A stretch of DNA of 64,000 nucleotides, from positions 2,222,001 through 2,286,000 of the forward strand of contig NZ_CP036275.1 of the NCBI RefSeq assembly GCF_007747795.1. Direction: 5' to 3'. Each line of letters starts with the position of its first letter. Within the stretch, counting starts at the first letter, position 1. The notes beneath the pieces are model-generated. The model made no database searches. It had not been told where the DNA came from and saw only the letters and a list, made by a program, of their open reading frames with translations. Made by a program: the position numbers and the translations under genes. Shown one piece after another: positions 54,087 to 63,932 of this stretch. Source of the DNA: Maioricimonas rarisocia (lineage in GTDB: Bacteria > Planctomycetota > Planctomycetia > Planctomycetales > Planctomycetaceae).

Positions 54087-54370
54087 GCTGGGACTGGTCC
54101 CAGCATCTTTCAGTCATGTAGGTCAGGCACCGCCTGACGAACGCCGACGTGCCACCGGCTCTGCCAGTCCGCGTTGACGAACTTGTGCCACGGCTCTGTG
54201 AGCCGTGTACCGCAGCCATGTAGCCCAAGCACCGCCTGACGAACTCCGGCGTGCCTGTGCGAACCCGAGAACAAAGCCCGGGCGTGAGCCCGGGGATAAC
54301 ATCGGATGCCGTTCGATTCACCCGGCAGCTTACGCAGCCGGCTCGCCACGACTGAAATCTATCGGAGGCT
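54087..54370. repeat. Mosaic cluster of palindromic elements B-C-D-C and a dispersed repeat
   Basis: B at 54087-54104, C at 54118-54139, D at 54185-54208, C at 54220-54241, then from 54278 the 100-bp repeat shared with 51211-51312 (CACCCGGCAGCTTACGCAGC and CGGAGGCTGC). The B element lies 17 bp upstream of the amidohydrolase start codon, so it may fall in that gene's leader. Confidence 0.8.
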
Positions 54371-54403
54371 GCGATGGGAACCGTGTGCCCCTGCCACCCG
54401 ACC

Positions 54404-55726
54404 TCAAGACTCCAGGCTCCCTCCGCCCCACCCTTCGCGGTAGTCGCGACGCAGGAACGACTCGGCAGCCTCGTTGCCCTTGGCCTTCAGGTTCTTCGAA
54501 TCCCACTCCACCGCGGCACCGCTGCGGTACGCGACGTTCCCCAGCAGCACGGTCTCGGTCAGCGGACCCGAATACGAGAACGGGCATCCGGTCTTCCCGT
54601 CTCCCACAATCGCGCTGGTCCACTCGGTGTAGTGGTTGTGGTTGTCGAACTCCGGCCACTTGTGATCGGCGAAGTCTTCCTTCGGGAACAGCTCCGGCAT
54701 CTCCGGGAAGCCGACGAACAGATTCCCCTTCTCCCCGATGAACAGCACACCGTTCTTCGAGCCGGCCCAGTCCTCGGGAGCCTTGAACAGTTCCGGCGGC
54801 GGCTGCTTGCCCGCCTCATACCAGGTCAGCTTCAACGTGTCCGTCGTATGGGCCGTGCCGGGGAAGTCGTAGTGCACGATGCACCATTCCGGGCCGCTTT
54901 CCGGGTGCGGCGGCGGTCCTTCCGCTCGAATCGCTTTCGGAGCCGGCAGCTCCAGCGCGTTGACGACCGGATCGAGAATGTGGCACCCCATGTCTCCCAG
55001 GGCACCCGTGCCGAAGTCCCACCAGCCCCGCCAGTGGAACGGATGGTACAACCCTTCGACGTAGGGACGCTCGGGAGCCACGCCCAGCCAGTCGTTCCAG
55101 TGCACGTGGGACGGCACGGGATCACTCCGGTCAGGACGTTCCAGTCCCTGCTTCCAGAAGTTGCCCGGACGATCGGTCCATGCATGCACGTCGCTCACTT
55201 TGCCGATCACGCCGTCCCGGATCGTCTGCACCGCGATCTTCAGTCGGGCCGTCGCATGGTGCTGCGTCCCCATCTGGGTGACGACACCCTGTTCGGCGGC
55301 GATCTCGGTCAGCCGGCGGGCTTCGTAAACCGTGTGCGTCAGAGGCTTCTGCGTGTAGACGTGCTTCCCCTGCTTCATCGCCGCAGCCGTCACCACGGCA
55401 TGCATGTGGTCCGGCGTCGAGATCGTGACGGCGTCGATGTTCGGTTGTTCGAGCAGCTTCCGCCAGTCGGTGTACGTCTTCGCCTCCGGATACCGCTCTG
55501 CCGCGCGCGCCAGCCGCTGCTCGTCGATATCGCAGATTGCGACGATGCGGTGGCCGGCGGCGGTCTCATTCATGTCGGACCAGCCCTTGCCGCCCACACC
55601 GACGCAGGCAATGTTGACGATCTCGTTCGCTGCCCGGGCGGTTCCCGGCAGCAGCCACGGAGCCACAAAAGCGGCAGCCGAGGTGCGGGTCAGGAATTCG
55701 CGACGGGTCAGATTGCTGTACTTCAT
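54404..55726 (-). CDS. Gfo/Idh/MocA family oxidoreductase, Tat-exported
   Basis: 440 residues. Twin-arginine signal NLTRREFLTRTSAAAF precedes a Rossmann domain with an altered dinucleotide loop (VNIACVGVGGKGWSDM and VAICDIDEQRLARAAERYPE). The second domain contains KQGKHVYTQKPLTHTVYEAR, with the EKP-like catalytic Lys replaced in a QKP context, and QMGTQHHATARLKIAVQTIR. Planctomycetes have many exported members, thought to act on sugars or polyols with tightly bound NAD(P). Monocistronic and divergent from the penta-haem gene; the intervening 55727-56004 holds no visible gene or clear promoter. Confidence 0.92.
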   Translation of the reverse strand: MKYSNLTRREFLTRTSAAAFVAPWLLPGTARAANEIVNIACVGVGGKGWSDMNETAAGHRIVAICDIDEQRLARAAERYPEAKTYTDWRKLLEQPNIDAVTISTPDHMHAVVTAAAMKQGKHVYTQKPLTHTVYEARRLTEIAAEQGVVTQMGTQHHATARLKIAVQTIRDGVIGKVSDVHAWTDRPGNFWKQGLERPDRSDPVPSHVHWNDWLGVAPERPYVEGLYHPFHWRGWWDFGTGALGDMGCHILDPVVNALELPAPKAIRAEGPPPHPESGPEWCIVHYDFPGTAHTTDTLKLTWYEAGKQPPPELFKAPEDWAGSKNGVLFIGEKGNLFVGFPEMPELFPKEDFADHKWPEFDNHNHYTEWTSAIVGDGKTGCPFSYSGPLTETVLLGNVAYRSGAAVEWDSKNLKAKGNEAAESFLRRDYREGWGGGSLES

Positions 55727-56004
55727 GGATCTCTCCGGAACTTCTCTCGAAAACCTGCGGGAATCCTAGCGACTCGAATCGACGTGTGCACGTGTGTCGA
55801 TGCGTTCGGCTGCGACATTCCTCTCCCTGTTCTGACCGGATCGGCCTTTACGGTGAATCCTGTCGGAGCGGGAATTCCCGTTCCAATGGCACCGCTACAC
55901 GCGATTGCGGATCTCCCCCGCATTGCGGCAGCCACCGTGATGCCGTCACAATTGGAACCACTTCCACCGACTTTCCTCCCTGAGTAACTGACCGCCGGAC
56001 CGCC

Positions 56005-59000
56005 ATGATGCGCTGCCACCTGCTGTTCCTGCTTCCGGCCCTCTGTGCGTCGATCGTCTCGGCTGCCGATCCGCCTCCCGGTCTGGAGAAAGCTCCCGGC
56101 CTCATCGAACGGGCCCGTCCGAAGACCGACGGCCACTGGGGTGAAGAAGCGGTCGGTTTCCGCTGGGAAGAAGTCGACTCCCGCGACGCCCGCTGGAACG
56201 ATATGGAGACCGGACCCTTCATGACGTCCGCGCTGGCCGTCCCCGGCGAAATGATCACGAAGGCCCTTTCGATCCGCCTCGGCCCCGGTCGCGACGCCGC
56301 CGTCTGCTACGACCTGAAGACGATGAAGCTCGGCTGTGGCTGGACCGGCGGCTTCCTCAACTACACGCCGGCGCGCTACGGCCTCATCGCTCCCCCGAAG
56401 ATCGCCGGCAAGGTCCGCTTCGACACGCCCGAAGGCCCCGCCTGGGGCAGCTCTGCCGTCGAGTACAACGGCCTGCATCTGCATGGAAACCGGGTCGTCC
56501 TGTCGTATGCGGTTGACGGCGTTGACGTTCTCGACTCTCCGTGGTTCCACAGCAGCGACGAGAAGGAATCGCTGTTTCTCCGCACGCTCCAGGTCGCCGC
56601 GTCCGACAAACCGCTCACGCTCACCGTTGCGAACCCGGAAACTCCGGTGGCGATCATTGTCAGCAGCAACGCCGTCACCCTCACCAGCGAACCCGACCAA
56701 CCGGTCTTCGTCACGATTGCTCCACGAAAAGAAACGGTCCGCTTCACACTCGTTATCGCCGGAAGCGGGCAGGCGCAGAACCTCGACCAGCTCGTGGCCA
56801 GCCTCGACGGACCGGACAACCTCGACCAGCGGACTGAACCCGGACCGCCACTCTGGGATCAGCCGGTCGTCACAAAGGGGCAGGTCAGCCCCCGTACCGA
56901 AGCCTACGTCGTCGACACCGTCTCGCTTCCCTTTGAGAATCCCTGGAAGGCCCTGATGTTCGTCGGCGGCCACGACTTCTTCTCACAGCCTGGACGTGCG
57001 GCCCTCTGTACCGCGCACGGCGACGTCTGGCTGATCGACGGCCTCGACGAAGACTTCGACCGCATCCAGTGGCGGCGGTTCGCCACCGGACTGTTCCAGC
57101 CGCTCGGCCTGAAAATCGTCGACGACACCATCTACGTGCTCGGTCGCGACCAGATCACGCGGCTGCACGACCGGGACGGCAACGGCGAGGCCGACTTCTA
57201 CGAATGCTTCAACAACGATGCCGAGACGTCTGCCGGAGGACACGATTACTCCACCTGTCTCGAAACCGATCCTGCAGGCAACTTCTACTACATCAGCCAT
57301 CGCGGCGTGCATCGCGTATCGGCCGACGGCTCCACGTACGAAACGATCGCCACCGGCTTCCGGAACTCCAACGGTATGTCGGTCGGGCCGGACGGCACCA
57401 TCACCGCTGCTCCCCAGGAAGGAAACTGGACCCCTGTCTCGGCCGTCTTTGAAGTCAGGGAAGGAGGCTACTACGGCTTCGGCGGACCAAAGGTCACGCC
57501 CGATCGACCGCTCGGCTACGACCCGCCGATCTGCTGGATTCCCCGACTGCTCGACAACTCGACCGGCGGACAGGTCTGGGTCACCAGCGACCGCTGGGGC
57601 CCTCTCGAAGGCCAGTTGCTCAACCTCTCCTTCGGCCAGTGCCGCATGTTGCTCACGCTCCGCGAACAGGTTGGCGACGTGACGCAGGGAGGCAGCATTG
57701 CCTTCCCGCTTCACTTCGACTCCGGCGTGATGCGGGGACGCTTCAGCCCCCACGACGGTCAGCTCTATGTCTCCGGACTCCGCGGGTGGGTCAGCGCCGC
57801 CGTCCAGGACGGTTGCCTGCAGCGCGTCCGCTACACCGGTGCGCCGGTTGACCTGCCGACGGGAGTGACCACGTACGCGAACGGCATCGCCCTCACGTTC
57901 GCCTCCCCCCTCGATCCGGACACGGCCGAAGACCCCGGACGCTTCGCCGTCCAGCAGTGGAACTACCGCTACTCCTCCGCCTACGGCTCACCCGAACTGA
58001 GTGTCGCCGATCAACAGCAGGAAGGTCGCGACGATGTCGAAGTGATCTCTGCCACTCTGCTCGACGACCGGACCGTCTTCCTCGAAATCAGCGACGTGCA
58101 GCCGGTCATGCAGATGGGCATCCGCTATGCCCTTCGGGCTGCCGACGGCACATCCATCCGGGATACGTACTACCACACGATTAACGCCGTCCGCCCCGAC
58201 GGCATCGATCCCGCACGACTCACCCGCAACGCCCCGCAAGGCCGCCTCACGCAGCAGATCACCGACAGTCTGCAGCCCGGTTTCCTGTGGAAGTTCCGCC
58301 CCCTCACCGGCACAACGGAGTTCGCCGACGCCCGCGCTTCGCGTCTCGTTACGCTCAGTGCCAGCACCGCCGACAGCGTCACTCCGTTCATCGAGCCTGG
58401 TCCGTTCGAAGCCCGCGGGTCCGGCTACATCAGAATGCCGCTTCCCGCCGCGGCCACGTTTCGCGTCGAAGGCCGGGGCAGCATCCGCCTGCGAATCAAC
58501 GATCAGGATGTCCTCGGCGGACGGGGAGAGGATCTCTCGCTCATCGCCCGGCGAACGGTCCAGCTTAACGGTGGCTACAATCGCATCGAGGTCGACTACC
58601 TCAGCCCACAGGAGGGCCAGGCCCGCTTGCGACTGCTCTGGGAAAGCGAAGATCACCCCCTCGAACCGGTTCCCCCAACCGTCCTGTTCCACGCCGGCGA
58701 CGATCCCCTGCTGGTCGAGTCAGATCAGCTCCGCAGCGGCCGCGAACTGTTCGCCGTGAAGCGGTGCCACCGCTGCCACGCAATGCCGGTCCGGCCCTCA
58801 GGCGACCGGACGATGCACGAGCTCTCCCTCGCAGCACCACGACTGGACGATCTGGGAAAACGACTTCACCCGCACTGGATCGCCGCCTGGCTGACCAATC
58901 CCCCTGCCCTTCGCAACCGCACGACGATGCCGCACGTGTTGTCCAGCGATGCCGCCACCGCCCGGCAGCAGGCACTCGATCTCGCGGCCTGGCTGACCGG

Positions 59001-60285
59001 CGGCACGATCGGCAGTGGTGAAGACGTTGCCTCCGCAAGCCGTTCCGTCACTGAAGACGGAGAAATCCTGTTCGAGGACCTCGGCTGCATTGCCTGTCAT
59101 CGCTTCACACCTCCCGACGAGGACGACGACTTCGACCGCGTCTCCCTCGCCTTCGCGGCCGCGAAGCTCCAGCCGGGCGCTCTGGTCGCGTTTCTCCAGC
59201 AGCCGCACCGGCACTTCCGCACCAGCCCGATGCCGGACTTTGCGCTCTCAGCCGAGGAGGCCACGGCACTGGCCGCCTTCATCCGCTCAGAGTCTGAAGG
59301 CGAGCTGCCGGAGTGGTCAGCCGACGCGGCCGGCAACAGCGAGCGGGGACGCGAACTGTTCGTCTCGCTGAAGTGTGCCGCCTGCCACGGCACGCCTGAC
59401 AGCGACAGTCGACGTGACAGTTCAGCTGAAGTCACAAGCGTCGCCGTCGTGCCGGTCGCCGGTTGGCCGCAGTCGCAGCGGGGATGTCTTGGCGAACCTG
59501 CCTCCGCGACACACAAGGGCCCGCGATACCGCTTCACGGACGACGAACGCATCGCCCTGAACCGGTTCCTCGAGACCGGCGGCCGCTCTCTCTTGCAGCC
59601 TGCCGTGCACGAAGCCGCCGCGCGCACCATCCGCCGCCTCCGCTGCACCGCCTGCCACGATCGCGATGCATCACGGGCGATCCGCGGCCCGGTCATCATC
59701 GAAGAAGGCAGCCGGGGCATTCCGCCCGAGCGACTTCCCTCACTCACCTGGGCCGGCGACAAGCTCCACAGCGACTGGCTTCACAAGCAGTTCACCGGTG
59801 AACTTCCGCAGCGCACGCGGACGTGGCTGACGGCACGGATGCCCGCGTTCCCGGCCGACGCCACCGTCCTGACCGAAGGGCTCGCCGCCCAGCATGGTCT
59901 CGCCGACAGCTCCGCGGAGCCACCGGCTGCGGAGCCTTCCCTCATTGAAACGGGCAAGCGTCTTACGGCACGGGACGCACTCGACTGCCGCCAGTGCCAC
60001 GGCGTCGGACCGCTCGAACCCCGGGGCGACGACCGGACGAAGATCGCGCCCGGCATCAACTTCAAGCTGATCCGGCAGCGGGTTCGCCCTGACTTCTACA
60101 CCCTCTTCGTCCTCGATCCGCCCCGGTATGACATCGGGACAAAGATGCCGAAACTGACCACCGACGGCCGCACAACCCGTGTGACCGGCATCCTCGACGG
60201 CGACGCCCGCAAACAGTTCGAGGCCCTCTGGCAGTACATCCACCACTTTGACCACGAAGCCGGAGACAAACCCGACAGTCCCTGA
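56005..60285 (+). CDS. DUF6797-like protein with PA14-like region and five c-type haem motifs
   Basis: 1426 residues with signal peptide MMRCHLLFLLPALCASIVSA. Residues about 30-270 are DUF6797-like; about 300-600 look like a PQQ/sorbosone-dehydrogenase-type propeller (LFQPLGLKIVDDTIYVLGRD, NNDAETSAGGHDYSTC). Residues about 730-890 hold a PA14-like domain (SGYIRMPLPAAATFRVEG). The C-terminal part carries five CxxCH haem sites at C921, C1028, C1124, C1214 and C1328. The haem modules could pass electrons from oxidation of a sugar-like substrate. Five haems is at the high end for this planctomycete type. No partner oxidase is nearby. Confidence 0.85.
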   Translation: MMRCHLLFLLPALCASIVSAADPPPGLEKAPGLIERARPKTDGHWGEEAVGFRWEEVDSRDARWNDMETGPFMTSALAVPGEMITKALSIRLGPGRDAAVCYDLKTMKLGCGWTGGFLNYTPARYGLIAPPKIAGKVRFDTPEGPAWGSSAVEYNGLHLHGNRVVLSYAVDGVDVLDSPWFHSSDEKESLFLRTLQVAASDKPLTLTVANPETPVAIIVSSNAVTLTSEPDQPVFVTIAPRKETVRFTLVIAGSGQAQNLDQLVASLDGPDNLDQRTEPGPPLWDQPVVTKGQVSPRTEAYVVDTVSLPFENPWKALMFVGGHDFFSQPGRAALCTAHGDVWLIDGLDEDFDRIQWRRFATGLFQPLGLKIVDDTIYVLGRDQITRLHDRDGNGEADFYECFNNDAETSAGGHDYSTCLETDPAGNFYYISHRGVHRVSADGSTYETIATGFRNSNGMSVGPDGTITAAPQEGNWTPVSAVFEVREGGYYGFGGPKVTPDRPLGYDPPICWIPRLLDNSTGGQVWVTSDRWGPLEGQLLNLSFGQCRMLLTLREQVGDVTQGGSIAFPLHFDSGVMRGRFSPHDGQLYVSGLRGWVSAAVQDGCLQRVRYTGAPVDLPTGVTTYANGIALTFASPLDPDTAEDPGRFAVQQWNYRYSSAYGSPELSVADQQQEGRDDVEVISATLLDDRTVFLEISDVQPVMQMGIRYALRAADGTSIRDTYYHTINAVRPDGIDPARLTRNAPQGRLTQQITDSLQPGFLWKFRPLTGTTEFADARASRLVTLSASTADSVTPFIEPGPFEARGSGYIRMPLPAAATFRVEGRGSIRLRINDQDVLGGRGEDLSLIARRTVQLNGGYNRIEVDYLSPQEGQARLRLLWESEDHPLEPVPPTVLFHAGDDPLLVESDQLRSGRELFAVKRCHRCHAMPVRPSGDRTMHELSLAAPRLDDLGKRLHPHWIAAWLTNPPALRNRTTMPHVLSSDAATARQQALDLAAWLTGGTIGSGEDVASASRSVTEDGEILFEDLGCIACHRFTPPDEDDDFDRVSLAFAAAKLQPGALVAFLQQPHRHFRTSPMPDFALSAEEATALAAFIRSESEGELPEWSADAAGNSERGRELFVSLKCAACHGTPDSDSRRDSSAEVTSVAVVPVAGWPQSQRGCLGEPASATHKGPRYRFTDDERIALNRFLETGGRSLLQPAVHEAAARTIRRLRCTACHDRDASRAIRGPVIIEEGSRGIPPERLPSLTWAGDKLHSDWLHKQFTGELPQRTRTWLTARMPAFPADATVLTEGLAAQHGLADSSAEPPAAEPSLIETGKRLTARDALDCRQCHGVGPLEPRGDDRTKIAPGINFKLIRQRVRPDFYTLFVLDPPRYDIGTKMPKLTTDGRTTRVTGILDGDARKQFEALWQYIHHFDHEAGDKPDSP

Positions 60286-60287
60286 CA

Positions 60288-60877
60288 GTAGGTCAGGCTC
60301 CGCCTGACGCAAATGCCCCACGGTCTTCGCTGCCAGTAGGCTGGGACTGGTCCCAGCACCCCCGTTCTCCTCACGCTGCCCGCAGGGGAGCGGTGGGACC
60401 GGGTGCCACCGCTCTGCGAGCCGTACGAATTCAAGGTGAGGCATCCACCCCGGAAGACCGGTGGGGCAGGCATTCCAGCCGTAGGTCCGGCACCGCCTGT
60501 CGCAAACGACCCTCGATCTTCGCTGCAAGTAGGCTGGGACTGGTCCCAGCACCCCCTGTTCAACTTTGCTTTACTCGCTGTGTGCCGGGCCGGGTGCCAC
60601 GGCTCTGTGAGCCGTGCGAATCAAGGTGAGGCGTCCACCCGAAGAACCGGTGGGGCAGACATTCCTGTCTGCCCGGACGAATTGAGGGTGCCATGCCCTC
60701 ACGCCGCAGGCGGGTGGGCATGCATCGACTTTGCAGGTCAGGCATCTCGACCCGTGTGCCATTGGGCTCCGCCAGTGCGAACCGCGTGTGCCGGGTGCCA
60801 CGGCTCTGCGAGCCGTGCGAATTCGAGGTGAGGCGTCCACCCCGGAAGACCGGTGGGGCAGACATTCCTGTCTGCCC
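60288..60877. repeat. Large mosaic of palindromic elements with composite D-to-A units
   Basis: C at 60288-60309 and 60481-60502, B at 60340-60357 and 60533-60550, D at 60594-60618 and 60795-60820 (with a degenerate copy near 60408), A at 60650-60674 and 60853-60877 (with a partial copy near 60460), and E at 60684-60722. A composite of D, the linker AAGGTGAGGC(A/G)TCCACCC and A appears three times in about 470 bp; the linker also occurs upstream of the array at 33530. The gap contains no convincing gene. Confidence 0.82.
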
Positions 60878-60896
60878 CGCAACAACCTCAACCCCC

Positions 60897-60947
60897 TGGC
60901 TCCTGTTTCCTGCCAACTACCCACTGCCCTCTGCCCACTACCGACCG
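60897..60947. repeat. Heptanucleotide tandem repeat tract
   Basis: TGGCTCC, TGTTTCC, TGCCAAC, TACCCAC, TGCCCTC, TGCCCAC, TACCGAC in 7-bp register, immediately after the last A palindrome. This is the only tract not overlapping a gene's stop codon. Confidence 0.65.
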
Positions 60948-60971
60948 GCACGGTTGAAGTTCCTCACACGC

Positions 60972-61067
60972 ATGCGTCAGAATGAATCCATGCGGACGCT
61001 CACTCCTGAAGATCCCACCTACGGGCGACGGAACTCCTCTCCGTTGCAGCCAGCGACAGCAACATGA
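60972..61067 (+). CDS. Possible 31-residue leader ORF of the EboD-like gene
   Basis: [20 protein letters not shown] continues to ...QPATAT, and its TGA overlaps the ATG of the cyclase gene (ATGA at 61064-61067). The overlap could couple translation of the two. The ORF is short and chance occurrence is quite possible; no family is recognised. Confidence 0.25.
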   Translation: MRQNESMRTLTPEDPTYGRRNSSPLQPATAT

Positions 61068-62248
61068 CGCATACTCCTTCTGAATCGTCCCGCCAGATCG
61101 ACGTCCCGTTCCACGTTCCGTTCGTGCACCGCCTCCGGTTTACCGAAGACGTGTTCGGAGCGGACCGGGCCGTCCTCGCCGATCTGCTCGAACCATCGGG
61201 AAACCAGCACGCCCGCGTGCAGTTCTGGCTCGACGAACACATTGCCGAGGCCCAGCCGGATCTCAAGACCCGCATCCGCTCGTTTGTCTCCGCCCACGCC
61301 GACCGCTTCTCCATGCCGGGCAACATCCAGGTCGTCCCGGGCGGCGAGACCGTCAAGAACGACGTCCACATCATCGAACGCATGCTCAAATGCATGCACG
61401 CGGCCGATCTCGATCGCCGCAGCTACGTGGTCGTCATCGGCGGCGGCGCCGTGCTGGATGCCGTTGGCTTCGCAGCGGCCATCTCGCACCGCGGCATTCG
61501 ACTGGTCCGCCTTCCCACGACGACGCTCGCTCAGGGGGACTCCGGCGTCGGCGTGAAGAACAGCGTCAACCTGTTCCAGAAGAAGAACTGGATCGGCACC
61601 TTTGCGGTCCCGTGGGCTGTGGTGAACGACCAGTCGATGCTCAGCACGCTTCCCGACCGCGACTTCCGGTGCGGATTCTCCGAGTCCGTCAAGGTGTCAC
61701 TGCTCAAGGACCGGGGCTGCTTCGAACAGCTCTGCGATCACGCCGAACGCATCCGCGACCGCGACATGGATGCCGCCTGGCCGGTCCTGCAGTGGTCAGC
61801 CCAACTGCACCTCGATCACATCACAAAGGGAGGCGACCCGTTCGAAGCTCTCGAAGCCCGCCCCCTCGACTTCGGCCACTGGTCGGCCCACAAGATGGAG
61901 GTGATGAGCAACTTCGAACTTCGTCACGGCGAAGCGGTCGGCATCGGCGTCGCGGTCGACACCGTCTACTCGTCGCTCGTGCACGGCTTCCCTCGCGAAG
62001 ACGCCCGCCGCGTCCTCGACTGCCTGCGGAACCTGGGGCTCACGCTCGATCACCCCTGCCTGCACGATACCCGGCCGCTTTTCGACGGGCTTGAAGAGTT
62101 CCGCCAGCACCTGGGCGGTCGCCTGACCCTCACGATGCTCGAAAAGGTCGGCCGCAAGATCGATGTCCACGAGGTCGACCGCGACCGCATGTGCGATGCG
62201 ATCGAACGTGTCGCCAGCTTCGTCCGCGGCGAAACTGCCGTCATCTGA
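61064..62248 (+). CDS. 3-dehydroquinate-synthase-family sugar phosphate cyclase, EboD-like
   Basis: 394 residues. The NAD-binding motif [18 protein letters not shown] and the substrate and metal regions ([47 protein letters not shown]) place it in the dehydroquinate synthase superfamily. The N-terminal [20 protein letters not shown] and length are closer to EboD-type cyclases than to housekeeping AroB. In ebo operons EboD accompanies EboA-C, E and F; none are visible here, so the gene is either solitary or has distant partners. It ends 6 bp from the convergent gene at 62255. Confidence 0.78.
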   Translation: MTHTPSESSRQIDVPFHVPFVHRLRFTEDVFGADRAVLADLLEPSGNQHARVQFWLDEHIAEAQPDLKTRIRSFVSAHADRFSMPGNIQVVPGGETVKNDVHIIERMLKCMHAADLDRRSYVVVIGGGAVLDAVGFAAAISHRGIRLVRLPTTTLAQGDSGVGVKNSVNLFQKKNWIGTFAVPWAVVNDQSMLSTLPDRDFRCGFSESVKVSLLKDRGCFEQLCDHAERIRDRDMDAAWPVLQWSAQLHLDHITKGGDPFEALEARPLDFGHWSAHKMEVMSNFELRHGEAVGIGVAVDTVYSSLVHGFPREDARRVLDCLRNLGLTLDHPCLHDTRPLFDGLEEFRQHLGGRLTLTMLEKVGRKIDVHEVDRDRMCDAIERVASFVRGETAVI

Positions 62249-62254
62249 TGCCGT

Positions 62255-62983
62255 TCACTGCGAACCGCTATCTGCCTTCGCGTCATCGAAGCGCCGGTCG
62301 ACGATCACCGCGTCGGCCGGCAGTCGCATCCGGTTCAGATCGATGATCGCCCCGTCGACGACCAGTTCGACGTCGATCCGCGCCCGGTTGTAGAAGCCCC
62401 GCGGTTTCGATTTGTCGTCCGAGTACGGATCGGCAGCGACCCACTGCAGTGTCCCGTCCTCCTGCTTTTCGGAGACGACGTACTGCGGCAACTCGCCGTT
62501 TTCGCCCATCAGCGACTCCGGCCAGGGGCTGCCGGCCCGTAGCGCCTTCCCCTCCCGGATGAGTTCTTCGAAGTCCGGAGGATTGTTGACGTCGATCTCC
62601 ACGTCACCTGCCGTCGAGAACCCTCCAGTCGGCGCAAAGATGCGAATCGCCGCCCGCTCGTTGCTCAGAAACTGCCCCCACGTCGGATGATCCCCCGCAC
62701 TGGCCCGGTACAGCGTCAGCCTGCTCCCCGGCGTTCGCAACTTCAGGATCTCCGGCCAGACCTTCTCGAACGTCTCAGCGTCGGCGATTGGGATCTCGTA
62801 GATGTTCTCCTGAATCCCCGTCCCGACGCCGATCGTCTTCGATGTCATCCTGAGCGGCTCGAGAACTTCAGGCCAGTCCTCCGGCCAGGCACCCCGGTCC
62901 TGTGGGAAGATCGCGGCCTCAACGGAGATTGCCACCAGCATTACGGCACACACGAGCGGGAGCAGTCGGCGGAGTCTCATCAC
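62255..62983 (-). CDS. Exported protein of unknown function, tandem paralogue 1
   Basis: 242 residues with signal peptide (LLPLVCAVMLVAISVEA). It shares blocks with the next gene: GAWPEDWPEVLEPLR, GTGIQENIYEIPIAD, VWPEILKLRTPGSRLTL, PWPESLMGENGELPQYVVSE and DLNRMRLPADAVIVDRRF. The pattern suggests a beta-rich fold, and no enzyme motif is seen. Adjacent placement of two such genes on the same strand indicates local duplication. Confidence 0.8.
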   Translation of the reverse strand: MMRLRRLLPLVCAVMLVAISVEAAIFPQDRGAWPEDWPEVLEPLRMTSKTIGVGTGIQENIYEIPIADAETFEKVWPEILKLRTPGSRLTLYRASAGDHPTWGQFLSNERAAIRIFAPTGGFSTAGDVEIDVNNPPDFEELIREGKALRAGSPWPESLMGENGELPQYVVSEKQEDGTLQWVAADPYSDDKSKPRGFYNRARIDVELVVDGAIIDLNRMRLPADAVIVDRRFDDAKADSGSQ

Positions 62984-63111
62984 GGGCCCTCGGAGTCTTC
63001 AGGTGAGGAAGAAGCGAGCGGGAAGTTCCGCTGGTGGTAAGAGACCGTGCGGCCGCCAATCGTTCCTGAAAATCTCTGGTGGCCGATCCTTGAGCGATTC
63101 GTCCTCGCCCC

Positions 63112-63834
63112 TCAGCGAGGGCCGCCGTCCAGGTCCGTCTCCACGAAACGCGCGTCAACGATCACCACGTCGGCCGGCAGTCGCGTCCGGTTCAGATCGA
63201 TGATCTCACCATCGACGACCAGTTCGATGTCGATGCGCGCCCGCATGCGAGTACGCAGGGGCTTCGGCGTATCGACTGCGTCGGGATTGTACGCCACCCA
63301 CGTTAGGGTGCCATCCTCCAGGTCTTCAGAGACAACGTACTCCGGCAGTTCGCCGTCCTCTCCGATGATCGACTCCGGCCAGGGACCGCCCATCGCCAGC
63401 GCCTTCCCCACCCGGACGAGTTGCCGATAATCCGTACGTCTGGACTGTTCGACATCACGGTGGACTGCGTACCGCCCAGCTGCGGGGCCACGGATTCGAA
63501 TCGCAGCCTGCGTGTCCCGACGTTTCGGTCCCTCGCCGGCCTCCGCTTCCGCACGGACGCGATGCAGCGTCAACCGGCTGCTCGGGGTCCGCAGCTCGAG
63601 AATCGCCGGCCACACCTTCTCGAACATTGCCCGATCCGCGATCGGAATCGTGTAGACATCCTCCTGGATGCCCGTCCCGATTTTCAGCGTCGAAGAAGCC
63701 TCCCGCAGCGGTTCGAGCACCTCGGGCCAGTCGGCGGGCCAGGCACCACGCCCCTCGACATTGATCAGGGCGCGAGCCGAGCTTGCGGAAATGGCCAGTA
63801 CGAGAATCACGACGAGCAGTTGGCGTGACGTCAT
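63112..63834 (-). CDS. Exported protein of unknown function, tandem paralogue 2
   Basis: 240 residues from ATG at 63834, chosen for the signal peptide MTSRQLLVVILVLAISASSA. It aligns along its whole length with the 62255-62983 protein (GAWPADWPEVLEPLR, GTGIQEDVYTIPIAD, VWPAILELRTPSSRLTL, DLNRTRLPADVVIVDARF). The middle regions diverge (RRDTQAAIRIRGPAAGRY against SNERAAIRIFAPTGGFST), suggesting an older duplication. Function is unknown. Confidence 0.8.
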   Translation of the reverse strand: MTSRQLLVVILVLAISASSARALINVEGRGAWPADWPEVLEPLREASSTLKIGTGIQEDVYTIPIADRAMFEKVWPAILELRTPSSRLTLHRVRAEAEAGEGPKRRDTQAAIRIRGPAAGRYAVHRDVEQSRRTDYRQLVRVGKALAMGGPWPESIIGEDGELPEYVVSEDLEDGTLTWVAYNPDAVDTPKPLRTRMRARIDIELVVDGEIIDLNRTRLPADVVIVDARFVETDLDGGPR

Positions 63835-63932
63835 CGCAGGAACACCCGCAAAACAGTGAAATCGGGACTGCATGGACCGTCTTCAGTTGCCGGCACAGAC
63901 CGCGGGCGGTCGATGATGAACGTCGTACCCGA

